NCBI RefSeq assembly: GCF_022664435.1
Contig: NZ_JAKREU010000012.1
Coordinates: forward strand, 1-64,000
Reading direction: 5' to 3'
DNA from: Sphingomonas panni
GTDB lineage: Bacteria > Pseudomonadota > Alphaproteobacteria > Sphingomonadales > Sphingomonadaceae
Length of the DNA stretch: 64,000 nucleotides
The number at the start of each line of letters is the position of its first letter. Position 1 is the first letter of the stretch. The notes beneath the pieces are model-generated. The model saw nothing but the letters and a program-made list of their open reading frames with translations. It did no database searches and was not told the DNA's origin. The translations under genes were made by a program, and so were the position numbers. Shown here piece by piece: positions 18,672 through 27,515 of this stretch.

Positions 18672-19475
18672 ATGGGAAACGTCACGACGATCGGTCTGGA
18701 TATCGCGAAGAACGTGTTTCAGGTGCACGGAGTAGATGCTGATGGTGCAGCGGTTGTTCGTCAGCGGCTGACCCGTGGGCGGATGCTGAAGTTCTTCGCC
18801 AAGCTGCCGCCATGTCTGGTCGGCATCGAGGCGTGCGCAACCTCGCACTACTGGGCGCGCGAGCTTGTCGCGCTCGGGCATGACGTGAAGCTTATGCCGG
18901 CGCAGTACGTGAAGCCGTACGTCAAGCGCGGTAAGAACGATGCAGCCGATGCCGAGGCGATCTGCGAGGCGGTGATACGGCCGACGATGCGCTTCGTCGG
19001 CATCAAGTCGCCCGAGCAGCAGAGCGCGATGATGCTGCATCGTGTCCGCCTGATCCTCAACCGCCAGGGCACGCAGCTGTCGAACGCGATGCGGGCGCAC
19101 CTGGCCGAGTTCGGGATCACGGCGCCGATAGGCAGGAACGGCATCGAGCAGCTCCTCGACGTCATCGCCGATCCTACCGACGAACGGGTGCCGGCCGATG
19201 CACGGTTCTGCCTGGAGATGCTGGCGGCGCAGCTGCGCATCGTGAAAGAGCAGATCCTCGAGAACGATCGCCGCATCCTGGCGAGCGCACGCGAGACTGA
19301 GCTTGGCCGGCGGCTGATGGAGATACCTGGCGTGGGCCCGCTGCTCGCCAGCGCCATCGTCGCCACCGTTCCTGACCCGGCGATCTTCCGCTCGGGCCGC
19401 AATCTAGCGGCTTGGATCGGGTTGGTGCCGCGGCAGAACTCGAGCGGCGGCAAGGAGCGGCTCGGCGGCATCTAC
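18672..19475 (+). pseudogene. IS110-family transposase, 3'-truncated
   Basis: The protein keeps the RuvC-like DEDD domain (TIGLDIAKNVFQVHG, LVGIEACATSHYWARE, GKNDAADAEAICEAV) and most of the Tnp domain (MEIPGVGPLLASAIV, then the serine-containing QNSSGGKERLGGI). Homology stops near 19475, where about 60 C-terminal residues should follow; downstream sequence is the 3' flank of the antiporter. The 5' leader (about 18600-18671) carries AAGCAGGGTTTCCTGC, a small hairpin. Truncation makes transposition unlikely. Confidence 0.82.
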
Positions 19476-19535
19476 ACATGGGTCTTGCTATCACGTCCAG
19501 TGCTCTCAGTAACGTCCGCGAAAGCACGAACCTCC

Positions 19536-20831
19536 TTAAAGCGCTGGTCCTTGGAGCCCGGGCGGCGGGGCTCCCTTCGCCTCCGGGTCGACACCCCGGC
19601 GTTCGTCAAGCGAACGCATGATCGGTGTCACTGTCAAGCCATGCAGCAGGATCGATAGGAGGATGATGAGACCGACGATTGCCCATAGATGCTCGGCATC
19701 GGCGACCGGCATATGGTTGATGCCGTACGCAAGGTAATAGATCGAACCCACGCCGCGGATGCCGAAGAAGGACAAGGTCAGCTTCTCGTCACGATCGCCT
19801 GCCCAGCCAAGCAGACCAATCCAACCCGTGACAGGGCGTATGACGAGCAGAACGGCGAGCGCGACCACGACGTCGACCCAGGTTATCGGCGTGAGCAGGC
19901 CGCTCACCAGCGCGCCGCCGAACAGAATGAGCAGGACCATCATTGCAAGCCGCTCAATCTGCTCGGTGATGACATGCATTTCGTCTTGAAACTTATGGTC
20001 GCGGTGCGCGCTGCGAAACGTCAGTGCGGTCACGAATACGGCAAGGAAGCCGTAGACATGAACGATCTCGGTCAGCCCGTACGAGACAAGCGTCGCTGAT
20101 ATTGCAATCAGTCCGTCGCCGGTTCGCGACAGCTTGGTTTCGGCAGGGATGTGAAAGGTCAGCCACCCGAACGCACGACCAACAAGCCAACCGCCTACTA
20201 TGCCGCCTGCGATCTCCCATAACACACGGTACGTCAGCCATTCGGCTACCCATGGCTTGCCCACAGGAAGGGCAACGGCCAGAAGCACCGCTAAATGAAT
20301 GAACGGAAATGCCGCACCGTCATTTAGCCCGGCTTCGGAGGTAAGGCCGAAACGAACCTCGTCTTCGTCACCGGTCTTAGGGGGACCAACTTGCACGTCT
20401 GCAGCGAGTACGGGGTCGGTTGGAGCCAGGCTGGCCGCGAGTAGCAGGGCGACGGCTAACGGTAGGCCGAGCACTTCCATGCCCAACGCAGCGATCGCAA
20501 CGATGCCCAGCGGCATTGTTATTGCCAGCAATCGCCAGGTAATTGACCAGCGGCGCCAACCGAACACACGATCAATCTTCAAGCCCGACCCCATCAGCGC
20601 GATGATGACGACGAACTCCGCGAAGCGTTCAGTAATTTCTGGGTGGCGATAGGGTAGCGGGCGTAGTGTCACCTGCGGTAGCAAAAATATCGCCGCACCG
20701 ATGCCGATACACACAATTGGCAACGATAGCGGCAACCGTTTTAGCGCAAGCGGTAGCCAAGCGACCAACGCGATCAGCAGTCCGGCACCGGTCAGGATAA
20801 GGATGTACGGATCAGGTGATAAGCTCTGCAT
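19536..20831 (-). CDS. CPA1-type cation/proton antiporter
   Basis: The 431-residue protein has about 12 membrane helices and the CPA1 signature LLLAASLAPTDPVLAADVQ near residue 135, followed by SEAGLNDGAAFPFIHLAV with the ND pair that binds the cation in electroneutral exchangers. A Gly-rich GGIVGGWLVGRAFGWL helix and the late IRGVGSIYYLAYGI motif are also family features. It likely exchanges Na+ or K+ for H+ at the inner membrane. The last residues (EAKGAPPPGLQGPAL) abut the truncated IS110, so the native C-terminus may have been altered. Confidence 0.9.
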   Translation of the reverse strand: MQSLSPDPYILILTGAGLLIALVAWLPLALKRLPLSLPIVCIGIGAAIFLLPQVTLRPLPYRHPEITERFAEFVVIIALMGSGLKIDRVFGWRRWSITWRLLAITMPLGIVAIAALGMEVLGLPLAVALLLAASLAPTDPVLAADVQVGPPKTGDEDEVRFGLTSEAGLNDGAAFPFIHLAVLLAVALPVGKPWVAEWLTYRVLWEIAGGIVGGWLVGRAFGWLTFHIPAETKLSRTGDGLIAISATLVSYGLTEIVHVYGFLAVFVTALTFRSAHRDHKFQDEMHVITEQIERLAMMVLLILFGGALVSGLLTPITWVDVVVALAVLLVIRPVTGWIGLLGWAGDRDEKLTLSFFGIRGVGSIYYLAYGINHMPVADAEHLWAIVGLIILLSILLHGLTVTPIMRSLDERRGVDPEAKGAPPPGLQGPAL

Positions 20832-20914
20832 CGATGACTAACGGTCGATGGGCAGACTTGGGTGCCGTGATGCGACCTATCATCGCCTTTGCACGTAACG
20901 CCGACGCCACCGTA

Positions 20915-21749
20915 GGGTCAGGAGCCATTGATGTGAGCGTTGCGATCTGATTCAGGCTCCGCAAGGAGACCGGAATGAGCGACCTGTTTTGGCTGACGGA
21001 CGAGCAGATGGAGCGGCTGCGACCGTTCTTTCCCAGGAGCCATGGTAAGCCGCGCGTGGATGACAGGCGGGTGCTGAGCGGCATCGTGTTCGTCAACAAG
21101 AACGGGCTGCGCTGGCGAGACGCACCCAGCGCCTACGGCCCGCACAAGACGCTCTACAATCGGTGGAAGCGCTGGGGTGAGGCAGGCGTATTCACGCGCA
21201 TGATGGAAGGGCTGGCGGCGACAGGTGCCGAGCCGAAGACGGTCATGATCGACGCGACTTATCTGAAGGCGCACCGCACGGCCTCAAGCCTGCGGGTTAA
21301 AAGGGGGGGCTTGGTCGCCTGATTGGGCGCACCAAGGGCGGCATGAACACCAAACTCCACGCCGTCGCCGACGCGAACGGCCGGCCCCTGAGCTTTTTCA
21401 TGACGGCCGGCCAGGTCAGCGACTACACCGGAGCGGCAGCACTGCTCGACGACATGCCAAAGGCGCAGTGGCTGCTGGGGGATCGCGGCTATGACGCCGA
21501 CTGGTTCAGGGACGCTCTGCAAGCCAAGGGTATCCAGCCCTGCATTCCAGGTCGGCGATCACGCAACGAACCGGTCAGATACGACAAGCGGCGCTATAGA
21601 GGACGGAGCCGCATCGAGATCATGTTCGGTCGCCTCAAGGACTGGCGCCGTGTTGCAACCCGCTACGATCGCTGCCCTACCGCCTTCTTTTCCGCCATAA
21701 CCCTCGCTGCCACCGTCATCTTCTGGCTGTGATCAACGAGTCCTGACCC
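20915..21749 (+). mobile_element. IS5-family (IS427-type) element, copy 2
   Basis: This 835-bp copy begins GGGTCAGGAGCCATTGATG and ends CGAGTCCTGACCC. TA stands on both sides (20913-20914, 21750-21751) as target duplication. It lies 83 bp upstream of the antiporter start and may separate that gene from its promoter. It is nearly the same as copy 3 and in the same orientation, 5.3 kb apart. Confidence 0.9.
20975..21732 (+). CDS. IS427-type transposase, -1 programmed frameshift
   Basis: Frame A (20975-21322) encodes MSDLFWLTDEQMERLRPFFP through VMIDATYLKAHRTASSLRVK; frame B, -1 relative to it and ending at 21732, encodes RTKGGMNTKLHAVADANG, LLGDRGYDADWFRDAL and SRIEIMFGRLKDWRR. The slippery run AAAAGGGGGGG at 21299-21309 joins them. 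All three DDE residues are present, so a fused active transposase of about 250 residues is expected. Confidence 0.87.
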
Positions 21750-21773
21750 TAGGGCGTTGCGGAGCTTGCAAGG

Positions 21774-21800
21774 GAGGGCGGCGGAATAAGCGCCGCCCTC
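21774..21800 (-). terminator. 10-bp hairpin after the DUF2383 gene
   Basis: GAGGGCGGCG (21774-21783) and CGCCGCCCTC (21791-21800) form a perfect stem with a 7-nt loop, directly downstream of the DUF2383 stop and upstream of it the IS5 copy 2 end. No clear U-tract follows. Confidence 0.55.
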
Positions 21801-21806
21801 AGCGAT

Positions 21807-22253
21807 TTACGATACGCTATGCTTTAGCGCGCTCATTTTATCGTGACCCTCGCGGACCGACGCAAACGCCGTCGTAATTACGGTAAGCGTGGCTGGGGAA
21901 AGATCGTCCTGCTTCATCGCGTCTTCGAACTTGGCTTTGATATGATCTTCGCCACGCTCGACCTCCTGGATGATCGCCTTGTCATCCTTCCCGGTAATTG
22001 CCTGCTTCAGATCCATGAACGTACGATGCGCAGCAGCGAGCACGCTCGAGTTCAGTTCGGGATCACCGCCAAGATCGCGTACCTGGTTCTGCAGATCCGT
22101 CGCAACCTTTGCGCGGTCGCGTGCGAAATCGGCGAACATGGTCGCATACTGCGTGCTTTCCGCATCCTTGGCGGCGTCTTCGTAGCCCTTCATGCTATCG
22201 AGGGTGGTCTCGATAAGGCCGTTCAGGACGGATACGTCGTTATCATTGGTCAT
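21807..22253 (-). CDS. DUF2383 (PA2169-like) ferritin-like four-helix protein
   Basis: From ATG 22253 (GGAG ten bases upstream) the frame encodes 148 residues, starting MTNDNDVSVLNGLIETTLDS. The pattern GYEDAAKDAES, FADFARDRAKVATDLQNQV and ERGEDHIKAKFEDAMKQDDL is that of the PA2169/DUF2383 family, a predicted ferritin-like four-helix bundle. The family is linked to general stress regulons, but no enzyme activity is established. It is divergent from the CxxC gene at 22386. Confidence 0.85.
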   Translation of the reverse strand: MTNDNDVSVLNGLIETTLDSMKGYEDAAKDAESTQYATMFADFARDRAKVATDLQNQVRDLGGDPELNSSVLAAAHRTFMDLKQAITGKDDKAIIQEVERGEDHIKAKFEDAMKQDDLSPATLTVITTAFASVREGHDKMSALKHSVS

Positions 22254-22385
22254 GGAAGGCTCCGGTGGTGAAGCTCGCACAACGATCCCCCGCCGAAAAG
22301 GACCCAAACAGGATCGAAAGCATGCATTGTACAGTTGTGTAAGTCGCAGAACGGCCCATGCCGGGGAAATCGATCGGCTAGGTGA

Positions 22386-22820
22386 GGCAAGGACACGAAA
22401 AGCCAGTACGTAATCGGACGACGGTTACCGACCGACCTGAACATCTGGAGACCCGATATACCGCACGCCACCCATGTCGTCGTTTGCGCAGGGCCGGATA
22501 GTCCCCACGCGTTTGACATCATTCCGCTTCAGCCAAGAAACGGTGCTCTCGACGCACTCTGTCCAGTCTGTCACGGGCATGGGCAATGGAATGCTGAAAT
22601 CGACCTTGTAAGTTTCCGATGTAAGCGAGTCATTTGCGAACGGTGCTATGGTGCAGGCTGGATCGAAACTGGAAACGATCCTATCGGCCATCCGGACATT
22701 ATCATGACAGCGGAAGGCTACCCCAAATGGGTTATCGGGTTTGATCCTGCGCCTGCTACGACAGCAAATGTCGAGGAGGATGTAAAAGGTCCGTTATCCG
22801 CACCCCGTTCTACTTCGTAG
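22386..22820 (+). pseudogene. CxxC zinc-knuckle protein lacking an in-frame start
   Basis: An open frame of 144 codons has strong protein character: QYVIGRRLPTDLNIW, then ATHVVVCAGPDSPHAFDIIP, LCPVCHGHGQWN, ICERCYGAGW and TAEGYPKWVIGFDP. Two CxxC motifs followed by G.G resemble the DnaJ-type zinc knuckle, so it probably binds zinc. There is no ATG, GTG or TTG near the start. If one A were removed from GAAAAGCC at 22397-22400, GTG 22383 would open the frame as MRQGHESQYVIG. That makes a single-base frameshift (or sequencing error) the simplest explanation. Ends at TAG 22818-22820. Confidence 0.6.
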
Positions 22821-23030
22821 TCGTTTTCAAGCTCTCACGTCTGTAGCCGGCCGGAACCGTCCTGCAGCAGCCAGAAGCGGGTATATCGTTGCAGGCGCGG
22901 TAGGATGATCCATTGCAGCGTCGCGGTGAGCAGTAGTGATGAAGGCAGGAGTTGTAGGGGCAACGTGACGTGCCCCCCGTTTCTTCATCCATCTGGACCT
23001 AGAGACCGGCCCCTTGAAGGGACGGACGGA

Positions 23031-23297
23031 ATGAAGCGGAAGCAGTTTTCGGAAGAGCAGATCATCGGCATCCTGAAGGAGGCCGAGGCGGGGGCGGTGG
23101 TGACGGAGCTGTGCCGCAAGCACGGGATGTCGAGCGCGACCTACTATGCGTGGAAGGCGAAGTTCGGCGGCCTGGAGGTGTCTGACGCAAAGCGCCTGCG
23201 GTCGCTCGAAGAGGAGAACGCCCGGCTCAAACGGCTATTGGCGGACACGATGCTCGACAACGCGGGGTTGAAAGACTTGCTGTCAAAAAAGTGGTGA
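23031..23297 (+). CDS. IS407-type OrfA
   Basis: The 88-residue protein has the helix-turn-helix of IS3 OrfA (MKRKQFSEEQIIGILKEAEA, then ELCRKHGMSSATYYAWKAKF) and the leucine-zipper tail (LRSLEEENARLKRLLADTML). It recognises the element ends and is fused to OrfB by a -1 slip at AAAAAAG (23285-23291) near its stop. Intact. Confidence 0.9.
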   Translation: MKRKQFSEEQIIGILKEAEAGAVVTELCRKHGMSSATYYAWKAKFGGLEVSDAKRLRSLEEENARLKRLLADTMLDNAGLKDLLSKKW

Positions 23298-24196
23298 CGC
23301 CCGCTGCGAAGCGGCAAGCGGTCGCGCATCTCCAGGCGACGTTAGGGATGAGCGAGCGGCGGGCGTGCATGGTCGTTGGGGCAGACCGCACGAGCATGCG
23401 GTATCGCTCGTGCCGGGCGGATGATGGCGACCTGCGGTCGCGGCTGTGCGAGTTGGCGCAGCAGCGTCGGCGGTTCGGCTATCGACGGCTGCACATCCTG
23501 CTTCGTCGGGACGGCATCACGATCAATCGTAAGAAGACCCAGCGGCTTTACCGTGAGGAGGGTCTGACGGTCAGGCGCCGGAAGGGGCGAAGGCGTGCGG
23601 TGGGCGCGCGGGCGCCTGCACCGGTGCTGGCACTCCCCAACCAGCGGTGGAGCCTGGACTTCGTCCACGACCAGCTCGTCACCGGCCGACGGTTCCGCGT
23701 GCTCAACATCGTCGATGACGTGACGCGCGAATGCCTCCGGGCGGTGGTGGACACCTCGATCTCGGGCCGGCGGGTCGTGCGCGAACTGGCCGATCTGATC
23801 GTCGAGCGCGGCAGGCCGAAGATGATCGTCAGCGACAATGGGACCGAACTGACGTCGAACGCGGTGCTCGCCTGGTCGGGAGATGTCGGCATTGAGTGGC
23901 ATTACATCGCGCCTAGCAAGCCGACGCAGAATGGTTTTGTCGAGAGCTTCAACGGTCGCATGCGCGACGAGCTGCTCAACGAGACGCTGTTCTTCACCAT
24001 CGGCCAGGCCCGCTCGATCCTGGCGCGCTGGGTCGACGACTACAATACCGAGCGGCCGCACTCGTCGCTCGGCTACGCCACTCCGGCAGCCTTCGCTGCC
24101 GGGCTCGAACAGCAACGGGCGGGGTTAACCCCGCCCGTTGCTTCACCTGCGCTCATGCGCGAAAACCACGGTCGGCCTCTGGTTGCCGCTGGATGA
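23291..24196 (+). CDS. IS407-type OrfB transposase
   Basis: The 301-residue OrfB holds the HTH_21 region (RRRFGYRRLHILLRRDGITI) and the complete DDE integrase core: RWSLDFVHDQLV, MIVSDNGTELTSNAV and PTQNGFVESFNGRMRDELLN. The C-terminal WVDDYNTERPHSSLGYATP is the family trademark. It cuts and joins DNA ends as the OrfAB fusion. No defect is visible. Confidence 0.93.
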   Translation: MVTPAAKRQAVAHLQATLGMSERRACMVVGADRTSMRYRSCRADDGDLRSRLCELAQQRRRFGYRRLHILLRRDGITINRKKTQRLYREEGLTVRRRKGRRRAVGARAPAPVLALPNQRWSLDFVHDQLVTGRRFRVLNIVDDVTRECLRAVVDTSISGRRVVRELADLIVERGRPKMIVSDNGTELTSNAVLAWSGDVGIEWHYIAPSKPTQNGFVESFNGRMRDELLNETLFFTIGQARSILARWVDDYNTERPHSSLGYATPAAFAAGLEQQRAGLTPPVASPALMRENHGRPLVAAG

Positions 24197-24807
24197 AAGA
24201 CCGGGGTCACGTCAAACGGTGCATCTTTGAGCGCCGTGCGGATCACCAAGCTGATCGTTAGCAGGATGGGAAATACCGTTAGCCAGGTCGTCACGAACCG
24301 TTTCCACTTGCTGGCGCTCGCATCGCTCGGCAGTTCGAAGGCGACGCCTTCGCCAACATCGATCTGGCGGAGGGAAGTAGAAAATCCATCAGCGATGGCA
24401 ACGTGTGCGCGTACCTCCGCATCGTCATGCCATGCCTCGACCGCGGCACGGTCATCAAACCGAAAGAGAAGATGCTGAAACCCCGCGGTCTGCCCGAGCC
24501 GGATAGCAGCCCGATATCCCGGTGCCGCGCGGGCAAGACGGTTTAGTTCCGTCACCCATTGTTCAAAATCCTGTTCGTGGCTCGCCCGGATTGCTCGGCT
24601 AGTAACGACGGTGGCGGTGTGGGCTGGATCGATGGGCATGGCGATGGGAACATACGACATGACCACCCCGTTGCCCGCTCACCTCTTTTTCCTCGACCGC
24701 CTACATAGTTCGGACGCGCGCTGAACTCCCAAGCCGGCAGGCCGCCCAACATTCAACGCGGTGCCGCTTTCTTATGGAGTAATCGCAAGGGCGGCCGGAC
24801 ACCTGGT

Positions 24808-25317
24808 CTAACGACGGCCGCCAAGTATCGAACCGAGCATGCCCCCCAAGCCGCCGTTCAAGCCGCCATTGGTTCCGGCGCCACCAAGTCCGCCAAGAAC
24901 CGTACTGAGGATGCCGCCAAGGCCACCCTGCTGCCCACCGGAGCGGCCCGACAAGTGACCTGCGACCAGCATGGCAAGGATTGGCAGCATCTGCTTGAGA
25001 AGCGCGGGGTCCAGGCCACTGTTCTCGGCAGCCTGTCCCGCCACCTCGCGGCTGACGTCCTTCGACCCGAAAATGCCACCAAGCAGCGCGTTGCCTCGAG
25101 CGATCTCGGTGGGCTCGCCGCCAACGACGTTGTGGGCGAGCTCGGCCCCACCGAGCGCATCGACATGCGTGTCCAGCGCAGCGGAATTGTTTCCCATTCC
25201 GCCTAGCACGGATGGCAGTAAGGCTTCGGCACCACGCCGCGCCTGTTCGGGAGGTATGCCCAGCTGGCCAGCAAGCGCTTCTATACCGCCGTTCGGTAGC
25301 AGGTCGTTGAGGTTCAT
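24808..25317 (-). CDS. DUF937 protein with Gly-rich tail
   Basis: The 169-residue protein starts MNLNDLLPNGGIEALAGQLG with AAGGAATTTCC just upstream. The N-terminal helical part (IPPEQARRGAEALLPSVLGG) and FGSKDVSREVAGQAAENSGL match DUF937, and LLKQMLPILAMLVAGHL is a hydrophobic helix. The C-terminal 45 residues are a low-complexity run of GGLGG and LGG repeats. Function of the family is unknown. It neighbours other small stress-type proteins (DUF2383, DUF4142, DUF3597). Confidence 0.85.
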   Translation of the reverse strand: MNLNDLLPNGGIEALAGQLGIPPEQARRGAEALLPSVLGGMGNNSAALDTHVDALGGAELAHNVVGGEPTEIARGNALLGGIFGSKDVSREVAGQAAENSGLDPALLKQMLPILAMLVAGHLSGRSGGQQGGLGGILSTVLGGLGGAGTNGGLNGGLGGMLGSILGGRR

Positions 25318-25409
25318 TGGAAATTCCTTGTTGCCACGCCGTCAACGGCTATCGACGTGCATGGGTCCTGCGGGCAACACTTCAGACCGTGGCGTTCAGG
25401 GGGGGGCGC

Positions 25410-25556
25410 CAGACGCACTCGCCAGAACGGCGTCGTCGCACCTGTCACGCCAAAATCGTTGTCGCTGACGAGCAGCAGTTCGGTAGAGGAAAGCAGTGCC
25501 ATGCCCTTGCTCCCTCCGCGATCGTCATTGACACAATGTCGGCTTAACTCAACACT
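25410..25556 (-). pseudogene. Remnant of an esterase-like phytase-type protein
   Basis: The frame reads ...DRGGSKGMALLSSTELLLVS then DNDFGVTGATTPFWRVRL. This resembles the C-terminal signature of the esterase-like activity of phytase family (a K.EG.A.L..T.LL..NDNDFG..G..T pattern). Only about 50 codons remain and no start region is present. It is inferred by eye. The surrounding stretch 25318-25790 shows no other gene. Confidence 0.4.
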
Positions 25557-25791
25557 TCATTTTCCCAGCTAATATCGTGAACACGGCCGATAGCTGAGCC
25601 GCAGATCGTTCCCCGTGCGATCTGAGCATTTGCGTATGGCAGGCACGTTAGGCACCGGTCCGCATCGCGTTCCGGGTGATGGCGTTTGCCTGACATCGTG
25701 ATGATCCGACGTTCGTTGAACGCTGGGCCGAGTGGTAGCTGGAAAGCTTTGACCTTGACGCGGTCACACGGTGCGTGGATCCCAGTTGAAG

Positions 25792-25822
25792 GGCAATGGG
25801 CAGATTATTCCTGCCCATTGCC
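25792..25822 (-). terminator. 12-bp hairpin after the DUF4142 gene
   Basis: GGCAATGGGCAG (25792-25803) and CTGCCCATTGCC (25811-25822) are perfectly complementary with a 7-nt AT-rich loop, 55 nt downstream of the DUF4142 stop. Confidence 0.6.
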
Positions 25823-25876
25823 GCAAGCCTTCTAACGAGAAGCGGTACTTGGCTGCTCAGAAATATCAGAACGCGG

Positions 25877-26452
25877 CTAGGCCTTCATTGCCTTCGCCAT
25901 ATTGAGATGAGCTGTGACGATCGGGATCATCTCCTCAGCGAACGCCTTGAGCTGTGGTGTGTTACCGTTAGCGGCGTAGGCCTTCAGTGCGTCGAGCGTC
26001 TTCTGATGGCCGGCCGCCTGCTCCGTCTTGTAAGCCTGATCGAAAGCAGTACCGTTCAGCGTCTTCAACTGATCGAGCTTCGCCTGCTGTTCTGCATTCA
26101 GCGCAGGGACGGGCGTGATCGTCGGTGCTGCGCCAGCGGCTGCTGTCTGCAGCTTGGCGGTTGAGGCTGTGTGCGCCTCGATCATCTTATTGGCGTAAGC
26201 CTTGACCGCCGCCGACCCGCCGTTGGTCAACGCCAACTTCGACGTCTCGATCTCGAATGCATCGCTGGCCGCCGCTACGTTGGCAAAATTCTGCGCGTCG
26301 CTTACGGTCGTTGAGGGAGTGCCGGTAACGTTGACGCCATCGGCTTCCACCGTTGTTGTCACCGTATTGGTCTGGCTGGCGTCGTTGTTGCGCCCGCAGG
26401 CGGCAAGAGCCAGAAGGGCGGCTGACGTAATGATCGTTTTGCGGAATGTCAT
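25877..26452 (-). CDS. DUF4142 lipoprotein
   Basis: The 191-residue product has a lipoprotein signal peptide ending LLALAACG, so it should be anchored by Cys19. The mature part is a DUF4142 four-helix, ferritin-like domain: FANVAAASDAFEIETSKLAL, AVKAYANKMIEAHTASTAKL, LNGTAFDQAYKTEQAAGHQK and LKAFAEEMIPIVTAHLNMA. Members are periplasmic and tied to stress or rare-earth responses, without a defined reaction. AGGAAATCC precedes the ATG. It is divergent from the DUF3597 gene. Confidence 0.9.
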   Translation of the reverse strand: MTFRKTIITSAALLALAACGRNNDASQTNTVTTTVEADGVNVTGTPSTTVSDAQNFANVAAASDAFEIETSKLALTNGGSAAVKAYANKMIEAHTASTAKLQTAAAGAAPTITPVPALNAEQQAKLDQLKTLNGTAFDQAYKTEQAAGHQKTLDALKAYAANGNTPQLKAFAEEMIPIVTAHLNMAKAMKA

Positions 26453-26594
26453 GACGGATTTCCTTACGGACGCGTCGGGGCGCCAACAGGATAACCGCGA
26501 ACGCGACGCTGACGTTCCCGCGGGGACCCTCTAGCCTGCCCCTGACGTTCTTGCCGACACCGCGACGGCGGTCGCCATTCAAGGAACGAACACG

Positions 26595-27005
26595 ATGAGC
26601 ATCTTCGGCAACATTATGGGCAAGATCTTTCATCACAAACAGGACAAGCCGACCGGTCAGCCAGTGCAGCCAGCGCCTGCCGCCCCGACGCCCGTCGCGC
26701 CACAGGCAGCGCCCGTGCAGTCGGCCGCTCCCGAGGCACCAACTCAGAGCGTCGATGTCGGTGCGGTTCTGTCCGAAATGGCCTCGATGCAGAACGGTGG
26801 CGGCAATTACCGAACCTCGATCGTCGATTTGCTCAATCTGCTGGGTCTCGATCACAGCCTCGCAGCCCGCAAGGAGCTGGCGGACGAACTTGGCGTACAT
26901 GCCGGTGCGCCCGGTACCGCGGAGCAGAACATCGCTCTGCATAAGGCCGTAATGACCAAGCTCGCCGAGAATGGCGGTGTCGTACCCGACAGCCTGCGAA
27001 ACTGA
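26595..27005 (+). CDS. DUF3597 protein
   Basis: The 136-residue protein starts MSIFGNIMGKIFHHKQDKPT, has a Pro/Ala-rich linker (VQPAPAAPTPVAPQAAPVQS) and a conserved C-terminal domain with SVDVGAVLSEMASMQNGGGN, YRTSIVDLLNLLGLDHSLAA and RKELADELGV. This is DUF3597, a small fold sometimes annotated LysM-like in error. Function is unknown. AAGGAACG precedes the ATG at good spacing. An IS5 copy begins 50 nt downstream. Confidence 0.88.
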   Translation: MSIFGNIMGKIFHHKQDKPTGQPVQPAPAAPTPVAPQAAPVQSAAPEAPTQSVDVGAVLSEMASMQNGGGNYRTSIVDLLNLLGLDHSLAARKELADELGVHAGAPGTAEQNIALHKAVMTKLAENGGVVPDSLRN

Positions 27006-27515
27006 GCCATCACCAGCCCCTGCGACGTGGCGCATCCACGTCGTACGAACGCTTAGGGTCAGGACCCATTGATGTGAGCGTCACGATCTGATTCAGGCTC
27101 CGCGAGGAGACCGGAATGAGTGACCTGTTTTGGCTGACGGATGAGCAGATTGAGCGGCTGCGGCCGTTCTTTCCCAAGAGCCACGGCCGGCCGCGGGTGG
27201 ACGACCGACGGGTTCTGAGCGGCATCGTCTTCGTCAACCGCAATGGGCTGCGCTGGCGAGATGCGCCCAGCGCCTATGGGCCACACAAGACGCTCTACAA
27301 CCGGTGGAAGCGCTGGGGTGAGGCAGGCGTGTTCACGCGGATGATGGAAGGGCTGGCGGCGGCAGGCGCCGAGCCGAAGACGGTTATGATCGACGCCACC
27401 TACCTGAAGGCGCACCGCACGGCATCGAGCCTGCGGGTAAAAAGATCCCATGGGCGCGGGCTGGCGCCGGTTGAGGCAGACTGACCTTCCCGCTTTGTCG
27501 TGAAGGAGGTTGCCC

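Larger units (their letters stand above)
22967..24208 (+). mobile_element. IS3-family (IS407-type) element
   Basis: The 1242-bp element lies between ACGT at 22963-22966 and ACGT at 24209-24212, a putative 4-bp target duplication. Its ends are related inverted repeats: GACGTGCCCCCCGTTTCTTC plus ATCC on the left, and the right end read inward is GACCCCGGTCTTTCATCC. It carries OrfA and OrfB overlapping in the -1 arrangement and looks complete. It interrupts the monooxygenase-domain membrane gene. Confidence 0.87.
22835..24660 (-). pseudogene. Monooxygenase-domain membrane protein split by an IS3 element
   Basis: The 5' part from ATG 24660 encodes an ABM-like dimeric ferredoxin-fold domain (ASHEQDFEQWVTELNRLA, GFQHLLFRFDDRAAVEAWHD) and a membrane helix (TWLTVFPILLTISLVIRTAL), then stops at the IS boundary near 24209. 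On the far side, sequence from about 22966 down to TGA 22835 encodes LPLQLLPSSLLLTATLQWII and LPRLQRYTRFWLLQ, the second helix and tail expected for this protein family. The two parts are one base out of phase if a simple 4-bp duplication is assumed, so the exact junction or a small indel remains unclear. Confidence 0.7.

Noticed and set aside
22425..22691. An 88-codon minus-strand frame with an ATG
   Set aside because: The opposite strand encodes a CxxC zinc-type protein with much stronger protein character over the same bases.
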